From Periplaneta americana (Eukaryota; Arthropoda; Insecta; Blattodea; Blattidae), in NCBI RefSeq assembly GCF_040183065.1, contig NC_091120.1:174424488-174488487 (forward strand): a stretch of 64,000 nucleotides of DNA. Direction: 5' to 3'. The notes under the pieces were generated by a model. The model had not been told where the DNA came from. It did no database searches and saw only the letters and a program-made list of their open reading frames with translations. This document shows, one piece after another, positions 44,600 through 54,537 of this stretch (the first letter of the stretch is position 1; each line of letters begins with the position of its first letter). A program made the position numbers and the translations under genes.

Positions 44600-45205
44600 A
44601 AATAAGATAAAGATAGCCTGTTGTGTCCCATGTTGGGCAAAGGCCTCCTTAAATAAGGGAAAGCTCTATTTGCTTAACGTGATGAGCTAGTTCACGTTAG
44701 ACGTGATATTTAATTCTAGGAACTTGAATTTCTTTAACAATGATTCTCTCACTGCCTTTCACAACTTCCTGTCTATGCACAAATGTCTCTCGAGAGTTTC
44801 CACTTCCCTCTGTCTCTTTCCTCTCTGGACCATTGTTGACCTACCCGTTCTTTGAAGAAGTCTGCCCATCTGCGCCGAGGCCTGCCTTGAAGTCTCCATC
44901 CTATACGGGGGCCCCACATGGTAGCTCGGTATGCCCATCTGTCGCCTGGTAGCCTGGCCACGTGTCCATTCCATTTCCATTTAGATGTAATGGCTGCATG
45001 TGTGATGTCCTGTGTATCTGCTAGTCGGTACAGTGTCGCATTTGGGATTTTCTCCTTCAGTGATACGCCCATAATTTTGCGCATCATTTTCCTTTGACAC
45101 GTTTGTAGCTTGGTTCTGTGTTTCCCTGTTAGCGACCATGTTTGGCACCCATAAAGTAATACAGGATAAACACAGGTTTCCAGTGCCTGTCTTTTAGTTT
45201 TAGAG
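44600..45205 (-). pseudogene. RTE-type LINE C-terminus
   Basis: The minus frame reads LETCVYPVLLYGCQTWSLTG, QTCQRKMMRKIMGVSLKEKI, WKWNGHVARLPGDRWAYRAT and QGRPRRRWADFFKE. This is the region after the polymerase in RTE-clade LINEs. It is followed by a 3' tail with GGCCTTTGCCCAACATGGGA. The polymerase itself is missing (5' truncation). Confidence 0.85.
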
Positions 45206-45299
45206 AAATAAGGGATATATAATTGACCCAACGGTACACTTTGAAAGAGAAGGCACTCAGGAACAAGATGTGAAGCTGGAGAAAAAAACATCATTACGA

Positions 45300-46098
45300 T
45301 CCTTGTTGTCTATACTTTTGGAATGGGATGGGTGTGGGAGAAAGGAGAGAATAACAGGAGGAATGTATGGCGTAATGTGAAGAGGCGTTTAATTGATATC
45401 GAGAGGCAAGAGATTGAGCTCCAATGTTCGGAAAAGTCCTCACTACATCTACAATCAGAGCTCATGCTTAACTGGGGGAGGTGTGAATACATAAATTCTT
45501 GTAACAAGGACAGCAGAGCAGGTTTAGCGTGGCTAAGATTGGGGGCATGGAAGGGTAATAAAATTGTCAACCAAAAAGGGGAGCGTCTTTGTTCGCTTTG
45601 CAAAGAAAAGGATCCCTATATGCATATTTTATTACTGTGTGTTGAATTGGAACTTGTACGGAGAAAATATTTACCACCCTCGATGCTAAGTCAGAGTAGG
45701 AGTTCGTTTGCATGTCTTGATCTCATGGGGAATAGAGAATGGGAACAAAAGACTGGATTGTTCCTCTTGAAGGCGAGAAAGATTAGAACTGTAGCTGTTG
45801 AAGTCTGCGACGCGAACTGAGGAAGGGATAATAGTATCCACCCAACTGTACACTTTTAGGTCTTTTAGGTTAGGATATATTATATAATGTGTTTTATTGT
45901 GCCATTTCCATTTTAATATGTGTGTTCTTGTAGAGAGTAGTTGGATGTAATCATAGGTGGGGGGGATCCTACAAAGGAGAACTTGTTTCGGGTACATAGC
46001 ACGAACGGTCAGAAGACCCGTGCATTGGATTAGACAAAATTATGATAGTATAAAATTTGTATGTACAATATTACTCAATAAATCCATCTATCTATCTA
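45300..46098 (+). pseudogene. LINE C-terminal fragment with CCHC-like knuckle
   Basis: The plus frame 45323-45820 includes LAWLRLGAWKGN and CSLCKEKDPYMHILLLCVEL, a CxxC-x6-H-x4-C arrangement typical of the C-terminus of several LINE clades. The 3' untranslated part ends with AATAAATCC(ATCT)n near 46076-46098. The upstream polymerase is absent. Confidence 0.75.
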
Positions 46099-46117
46099 TA
46101 CTTTTCACACAAATACA

Positions 46118-46268
46118 ACATCGAGAACTGGGAAACGATTAGGTTGCTTTTTGGTGCAAGAGGAACAGTTACAAGACTTTCAGTTGACCTTTTCAAACGT
46201 TTCAGCCTACACAGATACCATCTCGAAGACATCGAGCTGCAAATGTTAGTCTCCTTAGCTATAGGCTA
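46118..46268 (+). pseudogene. retroelement C-terminal scrap
   Basis: The plus frame ENWETIRLLFGARGTVTRLS through FKRFSLHRYHLEDIELQ resembles the FGARGT-containing segment at the end of some insect LINE ORFs. No start codon; it ends at 46269. Confidence 0.4.
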
Positions 46269-46286
46269 GTACACAATCATTTATAT

Positions 46287-46492
46287 CAGGCCTGCAGAAC
46301 TCGCAAAGTAGGGGAACTATGACGTCAGCCTCACTCCACTTCTATTGGGGATGATCAACTTCCGCCCCGAGAATGAATGTTGATGCAGCCGAGCGCAACT
46401 AGAACGCCGTGACCGCACAGGTAGAAATGGTGGGTGGGGTAAGAAAGGGGAGGAAAGCAGTCGCTCTCAAGAGCTACAGTTCTGCAGGCCTT
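46287..46492. mobile_element. hAT-type MITE
   Basis: CAGGCCTGCAGAACT at the left and AGTTCTGCAGGCCTT at the right. Perfect 8-bp duplication ATTTATAT (46279-46286 and 46493-46500). 206 bp. Confidence 0.9.
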
Positions 46493-46499
46493 ATTTATA

Positions 46500-47205
46500 T
46501 TTAAAAAAATGAAATAACTTCTTGAAAGTGGTAGCTGCCCACTCAAAGTTACATAAACAAAACAAAAACAGTTACTGTACTATTGCATTAAAATTACTAG
46601 CATGAAATATCTTATTTGAATTGATCAGTAGGATGTATCTTCATGGTAACCCTTAGAAGGGCAGCTATAAATTTTTGTTACCTCTCTCTATAATGTTAAT
46701 AGGTATTATCTTGTGCCTGTTCGCTATTTTGTACATATTGCGCTTCGCAGAGCTTCGAATATACAGGGTTTTTTCAAGAACACTCTTCAGTTTTAGTTTA
46801 ACCTTTCTATTGTTACCAACAGCTGGTCGTATAGAATTTAAAATTCTTTCATAACAATCATCAGTTAAAATAATGGCACATATATTCCTTATACCATGAT
46901 TTTTCAGGCGTCACCGATTTTTATGATAGGCCTACTGTTTCCGATCGAAGTTGACGCTATAAAACGAAGTTTAAGGAAGGTAATTATACAACGTTCAAAT
47001 GTTGCTGATTTACTGTTAGCAAAAATTACGCTCTGCGGTCGTTCCAGTCATACTTTCTGTTTTCGTCTTGGTTCGTAAGTCGCTGCTTGGCTGCCGTCGC
47101 GGAAGGTTGTTCGAGAGGAGCTCAGCTGGTCTATAATGTTTGGTTACCTCAGTGTCTGCAATGAATAACATAATCGGAGCAATTCGTACCAATACAATTC
47201 AAGTA
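46500..47205. other. intron sequence without recognised gene
   Basis: No feature supported. Confidence 0.45.
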
Positions 47206-47385
47206 GGGCCGTATTCATAGACGTTTTTAGCGCGGGTTTCCGGTGGATGATCAGCGTTTTTCGTATTCATAAACCAGTGTTAGCGATAGGATATGATTTG
47301 AATTCTGTACTAGTAACCAGTGGATAGCCGGGGCTAGCTTAGTACGCTCGTAGCGCGTGCTGCGAAATGTCTATGAATAGCACCC
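47206..47385. mobile_element. 180-bp MITE with GTA duplication
   Basis: GGGCCGTATTCATAGACG at the left is an imperfect inverse of TGTCTATGAATAGCACCC at the right. GTA flanks both ends (47203-47205 and 47386-47388). A 3-bp duplication suggests a PIF/Harbinger relationship. Confidence 0.75.
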
Positions 47386-47439
47386 GTAGTGTTTAATAAA
47401 GACGATCCAAGACCGACTCTAGTTGGATGAGAAGCTTAA

Positions 47440-47609
47440 GGTACGTGAAAATGACATACAAACTTAGCGATTTTATTATTGGTAGTGAAACAGTATGCAG
47501 TATATTATATAAAATTGAAGTCTGCGGTTCTTTACCGACAATATTTACAACATAGTGGCGAATCTAATTTTGAATTAATGAATGGTACAACAGTTGGAAT
47601 CAATATAGG
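47440..47609 (+). pseudogene. gag/ORF1-like relic, 5' piece
   Basis: Weakly coding-like sequence (MTYKLSDFIIGSETVC...) immediately before the hAT at 47610. It is linked to the piece at 49114 by the target duplication. The domain is not identifiable on its own. Confidence 0.35.
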
Positions 47610-48011
47610 CAGGGCCGCCGACAGAATTTATGGGCCCCTATGCAATACTGTACTCGGACCCCCGTTGAAAAAAGTAACAATTACAAGTTACCAATTATTC
47701 TAACCATAATAATTATTTACAAAATAAATAAAAGATAACCCCATACACAGATACGAACTTAAAGTATACACCTTTATTACGTTGAAAACTTTTAGCAAAA
47801 CTTCACATTAGCGCAATAGATTATATTCATATAGGCCTAACATTATTCTTAAAAACCTGTATTTTCTAACTTGCAGTCGAACATCAACAAATAACTCTCC
47901 TTGACTTCATTGATACAAAATCATCAATTATATCTTCAGAATTTAAAGGCCTAGCAAAATCGCTGTCCAGACTAAGGAGCCAAGGTTACTCAGTCGTTCT
48001 TGACACATTGT

Positions 48012-48356
48012 TTATCTGAATACATTTTTCATTTCCTTCATTTTGCCGAAGGATTTTTCAGCATCAGCAACTGTCACAGGAATTGTATAGAATATTCTAA
48101 TGGCTATACAAATATTTAGAAATAAAGTATCCAATTTTAATTCCCTCAGACTATTTAGGAGATTCATAGGTTTCAGTGTGGTTGGCCCTAAATTAGAGGC
48201 ATGAATTGATTTTAAATATTTCGGCTCATAACTGATCTTTTTGTTAATATCTTCATAATATTTTTCACGCAGTCTAGCACCCATATTAATATCTTCCAAT
48301 TTTTTCTGTCTCTCCTTGTGCTTCTCAGCTCCCGACTTATGCCTGTACTTGTCCAT
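48012..48356 (-). pseudogene. internally deleted ZMYM1-like hAT transposase
   Basis: A 114-codon minus ORF joins the N-terminal start (MDKYRHKSGAEKHKERQK) directly to sequence from the C-terminal part (NICIAIRIFYTIPVTVADAE then KSFGKMKEMKNVFR), the hATC dimerisation domain. The whole catalytic region is missing yet the frame is open. It may be translatable as a dimerisation-only polypeptide, but there is no evidence of expression. Confidence 0.82.
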
Positions 48357-48706
48357 TGTGCAGTTAAACTATAACGAGTAACACTAATGCACAGAATTTA
48401 CTAGACAAACGACAACGAAAAGACGAAAGTTTCGACACGAAACATACAATGTACTGAAAAAGAAACGTATCCTACGACTTCGGTTTGAGAGAGTCCACTA
48501 GCATATTGCGGTGGGTCAGCAGGGGGTTGGTGGTTAAAAAGGACAAGCCAATAAATAATTGAACGTGTTCAGTACAAGCGACGGGAACATAGTTCAGGCA
48601 AATGCCGGGGCCCTAAATTACATATGAAGTGGTAATTTGTATTAATTCTACTATTATTGAGTAAATATGTCAAATTTATGTAACAAATATTCTTACAAAA
48701 TTTTTT

Positions 48707-48969
48707 ATTTTTTTATTTTATTTTATTGGGTTATTTTACGACGCTGTATCAACATCTAGGTTATTTAGCGTCTGAATCATACGAAGGTGATAATGCCGGT
48801 GAAATGAGTAAGGGGTCCAGCACCGAAAGTTTCCCAGCATTTGTTCGTATTGAGTTGAGGGAAAACCCCGGAGAAAACCTCAACCAGGTAACTTGCCCCG
48901 ACCGTGATTCGAACCCGGGCCACCTGGTTTCGTAGCCAGACGCTCTGACGTTACTCCATAGCTGTGGAC
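48707..48969 (-). mobile_element. tRNA-derived SINE, family S2, reverse
   Basis: The minus-strand head has B box GGTTCGAATCA and the body matches 25310-25565. Flanking ACAAAATTTT occurs on both sides; the paralogous hAT at 40106-41850 has it once (about 41706), an empty site. The tail reads (TTTTA)n on the plus strand. Confidence 0.92.
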
Positions 48970-49113
48970 ACAAAATTTTATAGTACCGGTATGTATCTAC
49001 GAATAATTATTCATGATAATAAAAAGCAATCAGACTCATTTAATCTGACGGGACCTTATTGCTCACGGACTCATATGCACTCGCCCCTTTGCCCCCCTTT
49101 CTCGGCGGCCCTG

Positions 49114-49424
49114 AATATAGGTCTAGCAGAACAAGATTGTTAGAGTGACGTATTGAATGTACTTCCGGAACGACCTAATGAGCGGATTAAAAATGTTCTC
49201 ACAAGCTATGGTAAAATACAAAGTATTGAAAATGAAAGATGGCTTCCTCGTTATAGATTTCAAATTGAAATCTGCATTAGATTAGTGAAAATGTCAATGG
49301 ATAAACATATTCCAGTTACTTTACTGAAAGCAAATTTATGTTGTAGCACTGAGCATCTAAAATACAACTGCACGAATCGCAAAAATCTTGAATTAGGAAT
49401 GGGAACCGAGACTGGTCGTTAAGT
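49114..49424 (+). pseudogene. gag/ORF1-like relic, 3' piece
   Basis: The frame from about 49153 reads VLPERPNERIKNVLTSYGKI, then RFQIEICIRLVKMSMDKHIP and VTLLKANLC. It resembles the RNA-binding segment of retroelement ORF1/gag-like proteins (LPxxxxNxxIxxxLxxYGxV...GIRxVxMxxxKHIP), normally followed by zinc knuckles. A lone Cys pair fragment follows. Homology class is from memory. Confidence 0.6.
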
Positions 49425-49847
49425 CACTCTAGCACTGTAAGAGTAGACAGCTAGAGAGAGACAGATACAAAATATTCTCAGCGCACCGTTATTATGCAGT
49501 ACTGTCTTTGTTTACATCTGCTTCTGTGAGTGTCCCAGGGTAACCGTGGTTGCGGCTCACATAACTTGTACCTGTGTTGCATTATCAGTAAACCAGTAAG
49601 TAGGAGGTAATCGTGATAAACGAATGGGATTGTAGTATCACGATTTCTGGTAACGATAATGTGCAGAATATCGATCATGTGACTTTACAAATTTACCGTT
49701 TACCGTAAACGAAAACTAGTGTGGCAAAAACTCTCTATTGTAGCAACACGTAAACGGTTGCATAGGATATGTATGTCGACATCTGATACCTGTCAATACC
49801 ATTAAGCACCGACTCTTGCAATGCATTCTATAGTCGCGACGCTGTTA
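49425..49847. other. intron sequence without recognised gene
   Basis: No feature supported. Confidence 0.45.
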
Positions 49848-50288
49848 CAGCTCGACCAAGTTAAGTCTGCGAGCCGAGAGGGGAAGTTGGAGGCAGTTCT
49901 GTAGTGAAAGGAGGCGGTAACGAGAGGAGACCAGTACAGTCTCATATGACAGCAAAGATTTCCTACTGCGCTTCAGTTCATAGATCGGTAACAATTTAAG
50001 ACGCTTTGAAATAGACTGTACTTCTACTTCTGCTTGACAGTGAGGTTTGGCGTTCTGATTGGCAAGCGTGGGCGTAGGAGAGAAAGTTGCATGAGGGGGG
50101 AGGCTGGGAGACAGCGTAACTGTTGCCTTTATCTGAAGACAAGGACAAAAAATGCGTGCGCTCTGTAGTGTAATTTAAACGATGTGCACACGTTGAAATC
50201 TGAGCGTCAAGTGTCCTATGTGGCAACTGTGTTTTGCTCTACATTCCATCCCGATATCCCCACTCGCAGACTTGACTTGGGCAAGCTG
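49848..50288. mobile_element. TIR element, hAT-like ends
   Basis: CAGCTCGACCAAGTTAAGTC...TGCGAG at the left is the imperfect inverse of CGCAGACTTGACTTGGGCAA...GCTG at the right (about 26 bp, 3 mismatches). CAG/CTG ends suggest hAT, but no matching 8-bp duplication is visible. Confidence 0.6.
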
Positions 50289-50837
50289 TATTCCCGGCGT
50301 GACTCCTCCTCTTTGCTTACGTCTTAGGAAGTGAAGACTCTATAAAGTCTAGGTAGGTAGTAGTATCGCTATTTTTGTTCTTTCGTTGCCGAGGTACCAT
50401 ACGAGGAATCTATTTGCCACACCGTTAAACATTATCATGTCGTAGCTCCTACGACAATAAATCAAACGCACTGTAATTCAGCAAATAATTGAGCGGCAAA
50501 TAACGTATTCGTGCGCTTTCTGCGAACGCCAACGAAAGAGCCAAAATGGCGGGCGATTATATTAAGTATTTATCGAGCCTTAAGTAATGAATAACGTCTT
50601 CCTCAGCGAATCACAAGACGCACACGTTTAAATGTAGCCGACCTGCAACGCGATTGGCTGCCGGAAATTAGAGCGACGGGACTATAACTATATCCATCTG
50701 ACAAATTGGCAAGCAACAACGCCACCTCATCTAACAACATTAATTTGGATCAGTTACTACATCCTGATTTTTTTCGGTCTCCTAAATGAAAACATACATT
50801 TTATTGATTGATTATATTCATTCATTGTGTTCTGTCA
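50289..50837. other. intron sequence without recognised gene
   Basis: No feature supported. Confidence 0.45.
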
Positions 50838-51530
50838 AAGGGAAGGTCTTTCACTGCAAACCCAGCATTCTATTTCCTTTCTCTTAGTCTCCGCATAGGC
50901 CCATGATCCATGTATCTCGATGTCGTCTATCATCTGATATCTTCTTCTGCCCCAAACTTTTCCCCCGTTCACCATACCTTCCAGTGCATCCTTCAGAAGA
51001 TAGTTTCTTTTCAACTAGTGACCCACTCAATTCCTTCTTCTCTTCCTGATCAGTTTCACCACCAACACAGCTTCGTTTCTTATTAAATCTGTCCATTTCA
51101 CACGCTCCATCCTTTTCCATATCTACATTTCAAATGCTTCTAATTGCTTTTCTTCACTTCGTCGTAATGTCCATGGTTCTGCTCCATAAAATGCTACACT
51201 CCATACAAAGCACTTCACTAGCCTCTTCCTTAGTTCTTTCTCCAGAGCTCTGCAGAAGATGCTCCTTTTTCTATTAAAAGCTTCCTCTGCTATTGCTATT
51301 CTCCTTTTGACTTCTTGGCAGCAGCTCATGTTACTGCTCATAGTATACCCAAAGTATTTGAAGCTGTCCACTTGCTCTACTGCCTCACTTAGAATTCGCA
51401 AGTTTAGGTTCTTTACTGTTCTTCCTATGACCTTGGTTTTCGTCTTATTGGCATTTATCTTCATTCCATATTGCTCACAACTGTCATTTAGCTCTAATAG
51501 CATATCCCTTAGTATCAACTGTTTCTATAT
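50838..51530 (-). pseudogene. LINE reverse transcriptase C-terminal relic
   Basis: The minus frame begins just after the YADD motif (LRDMLLELNDSCEQYGMKIN, NANKTKTKVIG, VDSFKYFGYTMSS). It continues through SVAFYGAEPWTLRRSEEKQL to a stop at 51123, then a shifted frame (RVKWTDLIRNEAVL; LLKDALEGMVNGGKV) to about 50884. 5'-truncated and frameshifted. Same family as 29915-30740. Confidence 0.85.
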
Positions 51531-51702
51531 ACCAATAACTCGATAACTTTCGAGCATTGTTTTGGGGTTTGTTACAAATTGGTTTTACATCATTAGTTTG
51601 TATTTGAAATATGTTAATCAATACTTTTTTATCGCAAATGTGAATCCACTGCTTGTTACACTGAACTCGAATAACGTCATACAATTTGTTGTCATCTTGC
51701 AG

Positions 51703-51916
51703 TTGGCCACAGAATACGAGGACCAGATGCGTAATCTTTTCGACGTTTACCTACTACCGGGATTAGATTTCCTGAGGACTTCCCTTAAGGAGATTGTGGT
51801 ATCAGTGGACTCTGCGCTTGTCATGTCATTCCTGCGCCTCATGGATATTCGTCTCAAACCCCTCACATATCCAGATGGCAAGCCACCGCCGGCTCCACAG
51901 TTCCTGAACCTTATAC
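51703..51916 (+). CDS. DNAH1: axonemal dynein heavy chain exon (AAA2-AAA3 linker)
   Basis: The TTGCAG acceptor and GTGAGT donor give 214 nt (71 codons plus one base, start phase 0). It encodes the helical region after the AAA2 large domain: LFDVYLLPGLDFLRTSLKEI and ALVMSFLRLMDIRLKPL, ending with a proline-rich loop. Phase 0 entry matches phase 0 exit of the 28921-29239 exon, 22.5 kb upstream. The last base C joins CT of the next exon (Pro). This segment is poorly conserved between dynein paralogues; pattern and position support DNAH1. Confidence 0.92.
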
Positions 51917-51960
51917 GTGAGTCTTGGTGTTAACAGTTGGTTGAACATTGTCATTACTAC

Positions 51961-51964
51961 ATTA

Positions 51965-52016
<52 letters not shown>

Positions 52017-52021
52017 TGTAC

Positions 52022-52063
<42 letters not shown>
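51961..52063. repeat. (TTA)n microsatellite
   Basis: Two TTA tracts separated by CCTGTACTA, 45 bp after the exon donor site. Confidence 0.97.
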
Positions 52064-52064
<1 letters not shown>

Positions 52065-52090
52065 AAAAAGATTATGATGATGATATATTT

Positions 52091-53583
52091 AAATGAGGCA
52101 TGCAAATGGAAAAGGCTGAAAGTGCCGCAAATAAGAACTTGTAGAAATCACATGAAACTGTTTAAAGCTGGCATTTTTTACTTTTAATTATTGGAAAAAA
52201 GCGTTAATCTGTATAATTTTACATAATATTACCTTCTTTTCATTTCATTTTGCTTATTTTGTAAAGAAAGTTCTTTGTTCATAAACCTGAAGAATGATGT
52301 AAAGTACCAACTGGCTACTTATGAAAGGATGAAAGTTCAAGATACAAAGAGAAAATAGTGTTACATAATTATTTAGTGTTATTTATTTGTAACTTGAGAA
52401 GAATAGAGTGCAGACGTACTTTAATACTGCCTGTTTAAAAGAAAACAAGAACTCTCATGGCACAAAATAAACTAATAGTAATATCTGCATGCTCTGACAT
52501 AGGTTACAATAATCATTATGTATATTCTCAGTGCCAGACCCTATCAAGTGTTCTTTGACGGGGGCGACGAATGTCCTTCGACAAGGTGCTCTACTTTTTT
52601 CTTTCCGAAAGTGATTCAGTGTCTCTTCTTTTTGGATTTTAAGATAAGTTCCTGGTAGAACTGTTTGTCTTGTACTTTCTGGAGGTAGTTTATCATTCCC
52701 AGTAGATCTTTGGCCTTTTCGGTGCTGATTTTGGAAACAAACTGAATCCTTGGCAAGTTTTGTAAATCAGGAAGTGAGTTAAGTTTTTTTTTTCCCCTTT
52801 GTTGAGAACATCTGTTTTCGTCCACAAATTTGTAAGATCCAAACTCGTGGATGTTTTAATGACATGAAGGTTCTTATGAGCGACACGGATGTGTAGAATT
52901 GCAAATATGTCCTTGAAAGTTTTAGAGCATACCTGTACATTTTTACCCGAGATATTTGGTATCGTGTATGAAAATGTACACTGACGCCTGCTCTCTGCTG
53001 GATCATCATATTTTCCATGACACCTACGACCCACATTTTGCATGTGTATTCGTTTCAGTAAAGAATTCAGGCCTACTAGCAAGTTTTCACTAACTTTGTA
53101 GAATTCCACAACAGCTCCTTCTGTTCATGTGCAAGATACATGAATAGGTGGCTTGTTGTGGCGGTGGTTGTTTACTTGCAGTTTGTTTCCCTGAGCTTGT
53201 TACATAGGGTTTTTCATTCTGTCTCGCGTGTCGACGAATTTCCAACACAGTCACTTCACTAGCAGGACGATCTAGGTTCATTGATTTGATAGACAACTGA
53301 TCTTAGACTCAGAATACTAACACGTTCACAGCGAGACCCAGAGAATCAAACAGTACAATTAACACGCACTTGATGCTTGAACATTCACCCTTAGGCAGGT
53401 TTCATTCACAGTGACTTCAACCTCAGCTCTACCTATCACTCGTTTCAGAAACTAAACAAATATCTTACGGAATTTCTATAATATCCCACATTGTTGACGA
53501 CGCCATTTTCATCTGTTTACAGATACAAAACTAAGTTCTGAAGTTTTGGCACTTTCAGCCTTTTCCATTTACACGCCTCAAAT
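52091..53583 (-). mobile_element. TIR element carrying an uncharacterised insect protein relic
   Basis: The left region ATGAGGCATGCAAATGGAAA AGGCTGAAAGTGCC is the inverse of the right region (GGCACTTTCAGCCTTTTCCA ...CGCCTCA), about 35 of 38 bases identical. These ~1.5-kb-apart termini bracket a minus-strand coding relic. A clean target duplication is not visible. Confidence 0.72.
52616..53290 (-). pseudogene. relic of a multicopy insect 'uncharacterised' protein
   Basis: In order on the minus strand, in shifting frames: EKPYVTSSGKQTASKQPPP, a Cys-containing segment, GRRCHGKYDDPAESRRQCTF, IPNISGKNVQVCSKTFKDIF AILHIRV, and a C-terminus SLPDLQNLPRI...KDLLGMINYL ending FYQELILKSKKK. I recall these blocks from a very large family of uncharacterised proteins in aphids, cockroaches and other insects, in which a long central domain follows VCKKTFxxxF. 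Here the central part is deleted and frames are broken. No function is known to me; the flanking inverted repeats suggest a transposase. Confidence 0.6.
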
Positions 53584-53734
53584 ACTTAGGCTAAAATATA
53601 TCTTATGAACAAGAAAGATATACTGTATATAAATTCCCTAACCACATATTTGGTAAAAGTAATATGAATTATTAATTCAGTTTATAAGCCCGATCTGGAG
53701 CAGCGCCAAACAAGATTAAGGTTAATGGTTTTGA

Positions 53735-54040
53735 AGCATCGACAGTGACAAAGAGTGATATCCAGAGAATAACAGCTAGCGGATTGAGATTCGTGAGGAA
53801 AACAGTAGGATACAAAATTTGGGATAAAAAGCGAAATGAGGATATTTTTGGAAGAACTGAATACTAAACCCGTGACTAATTTCCTACGTGAATACAGAGC
53901 TAACTGTAAGAGCCATGTAGTAAGAATACCGGAGAGCAGATGGCCGAAAGCAGCCTTAGTTTAGTTAAAACACCTTTGAGAAGACGATCTATTGGAAGAC
54001 CCTTAAAAAGACGGTATGAAACCCTACACTTACTTCATTG
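53735..54040 (+). pseudogene. LINE C-terminal fragment
   Basis: The plus strand reads VTKSDIQRITASGLRFVRKT, GYKIWDKKRNEDIFG and, in a shifted frame, RRRSIGRPLKRRYE. This matches the post-polymerase C-terminus of RTE/Jockey-type LINEs (RxxGRPxKRW motif). Multiple frameshifts. Confidence 0.75.
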
Positions 54041-54306
54041 GAATGATATGTCGTGTAGTTTAGAAATTATAGGCGCAACAAACCTGGCCTTAAAATGTAT
54101 CAGTCGACTTTCTGGAATGGTGCCGATTTCCTATTCATTATCTTTACTTACAATTGCAATGATAGACATAGGTTTCTTAACTAACAATAAGGTAATTATT
54201 TGTAGTTTTAGAAACTATTAATTACGTATCATGAATTTAATGTTGTTTTTGTATAGAAAGTATTTTTAGTCATTGATTAAAGTTGTCGTTAACACTTTGT
54301 TAAAAA

Positions 54307-54537
54307 CATAAAATTTACACTGTCACACGTTAAAAGTGTTAAAATTGTTTAAAAAGGTATTTATCTTCGACAGACGGCCCGTTTCGACGCTATTTGTCGT
54401 CGTCTTCAGTGTCTCTTGAACCACTCAAGAGACACTGAAGACGACGACAAATAGCGTCGAAACGGGCCGTCTGTCGAAGGTAAATACCTTTTTAAACAAT
54501 TTTAACACTTTTAACGTGTGACAGTGTAAATTTTATG
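54307..54537. repeat. 231-bp near-perfect palindrome
   Basis: Left arm 54307-54419 and right arm 54425-54537 are inverse copies of 113 bp with one mismatch by eye, separated by only ACCAC. Beyond the arms similarity fades after a 2-base gap. It lies 72 bp upstream of a dynein exon. A transcript of either strand would fold into a very long hairpin. Confidence 0.97.
54431..54475 (+). ncRNA. hammerhead-ribozyme-like core
   Basis: Reading 5' to 3': stem I GACA (54431-54434), core CTGAAGA (54435-54441, fits CUGANGA), one extra C (54442), stem II GACG/CGTC (54443-54446 with 54455-54458), GAA (54459-54461), short stem III ACG/CGT (54462-54464 with 54468-54470), C17 (54471), then stem I TGTC (54472-54475). 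This is the type I layout with minimal stem III known from retroelement hammerheads. The extra C between A9 and stem II departs from the consensus, so catalysis is uncertain. The left palindrome arm carries the same motif on the minus strand. Confidence 0.4.

Larger units (their letters stand above)
47610..49113 (-). mobile_element. ZMYM1-like hAT, copy 2
   Basis: Ends CAGGGCCGCCGACAG and CTCGGCGGCCCTG, with perfect 8-bp duplication AATATAGG (47602-47609 and 49114-49121). 1504 bp including a nested SINE (48707-48969). Internally deleted relative to an autonomous element. Confidence 0.95.

Noticed and set aside
49996-50226. 76-codon ORF inside 49848-50288
   Set aside because: It lies within a small inverted-repeat element and has no recognised motif.
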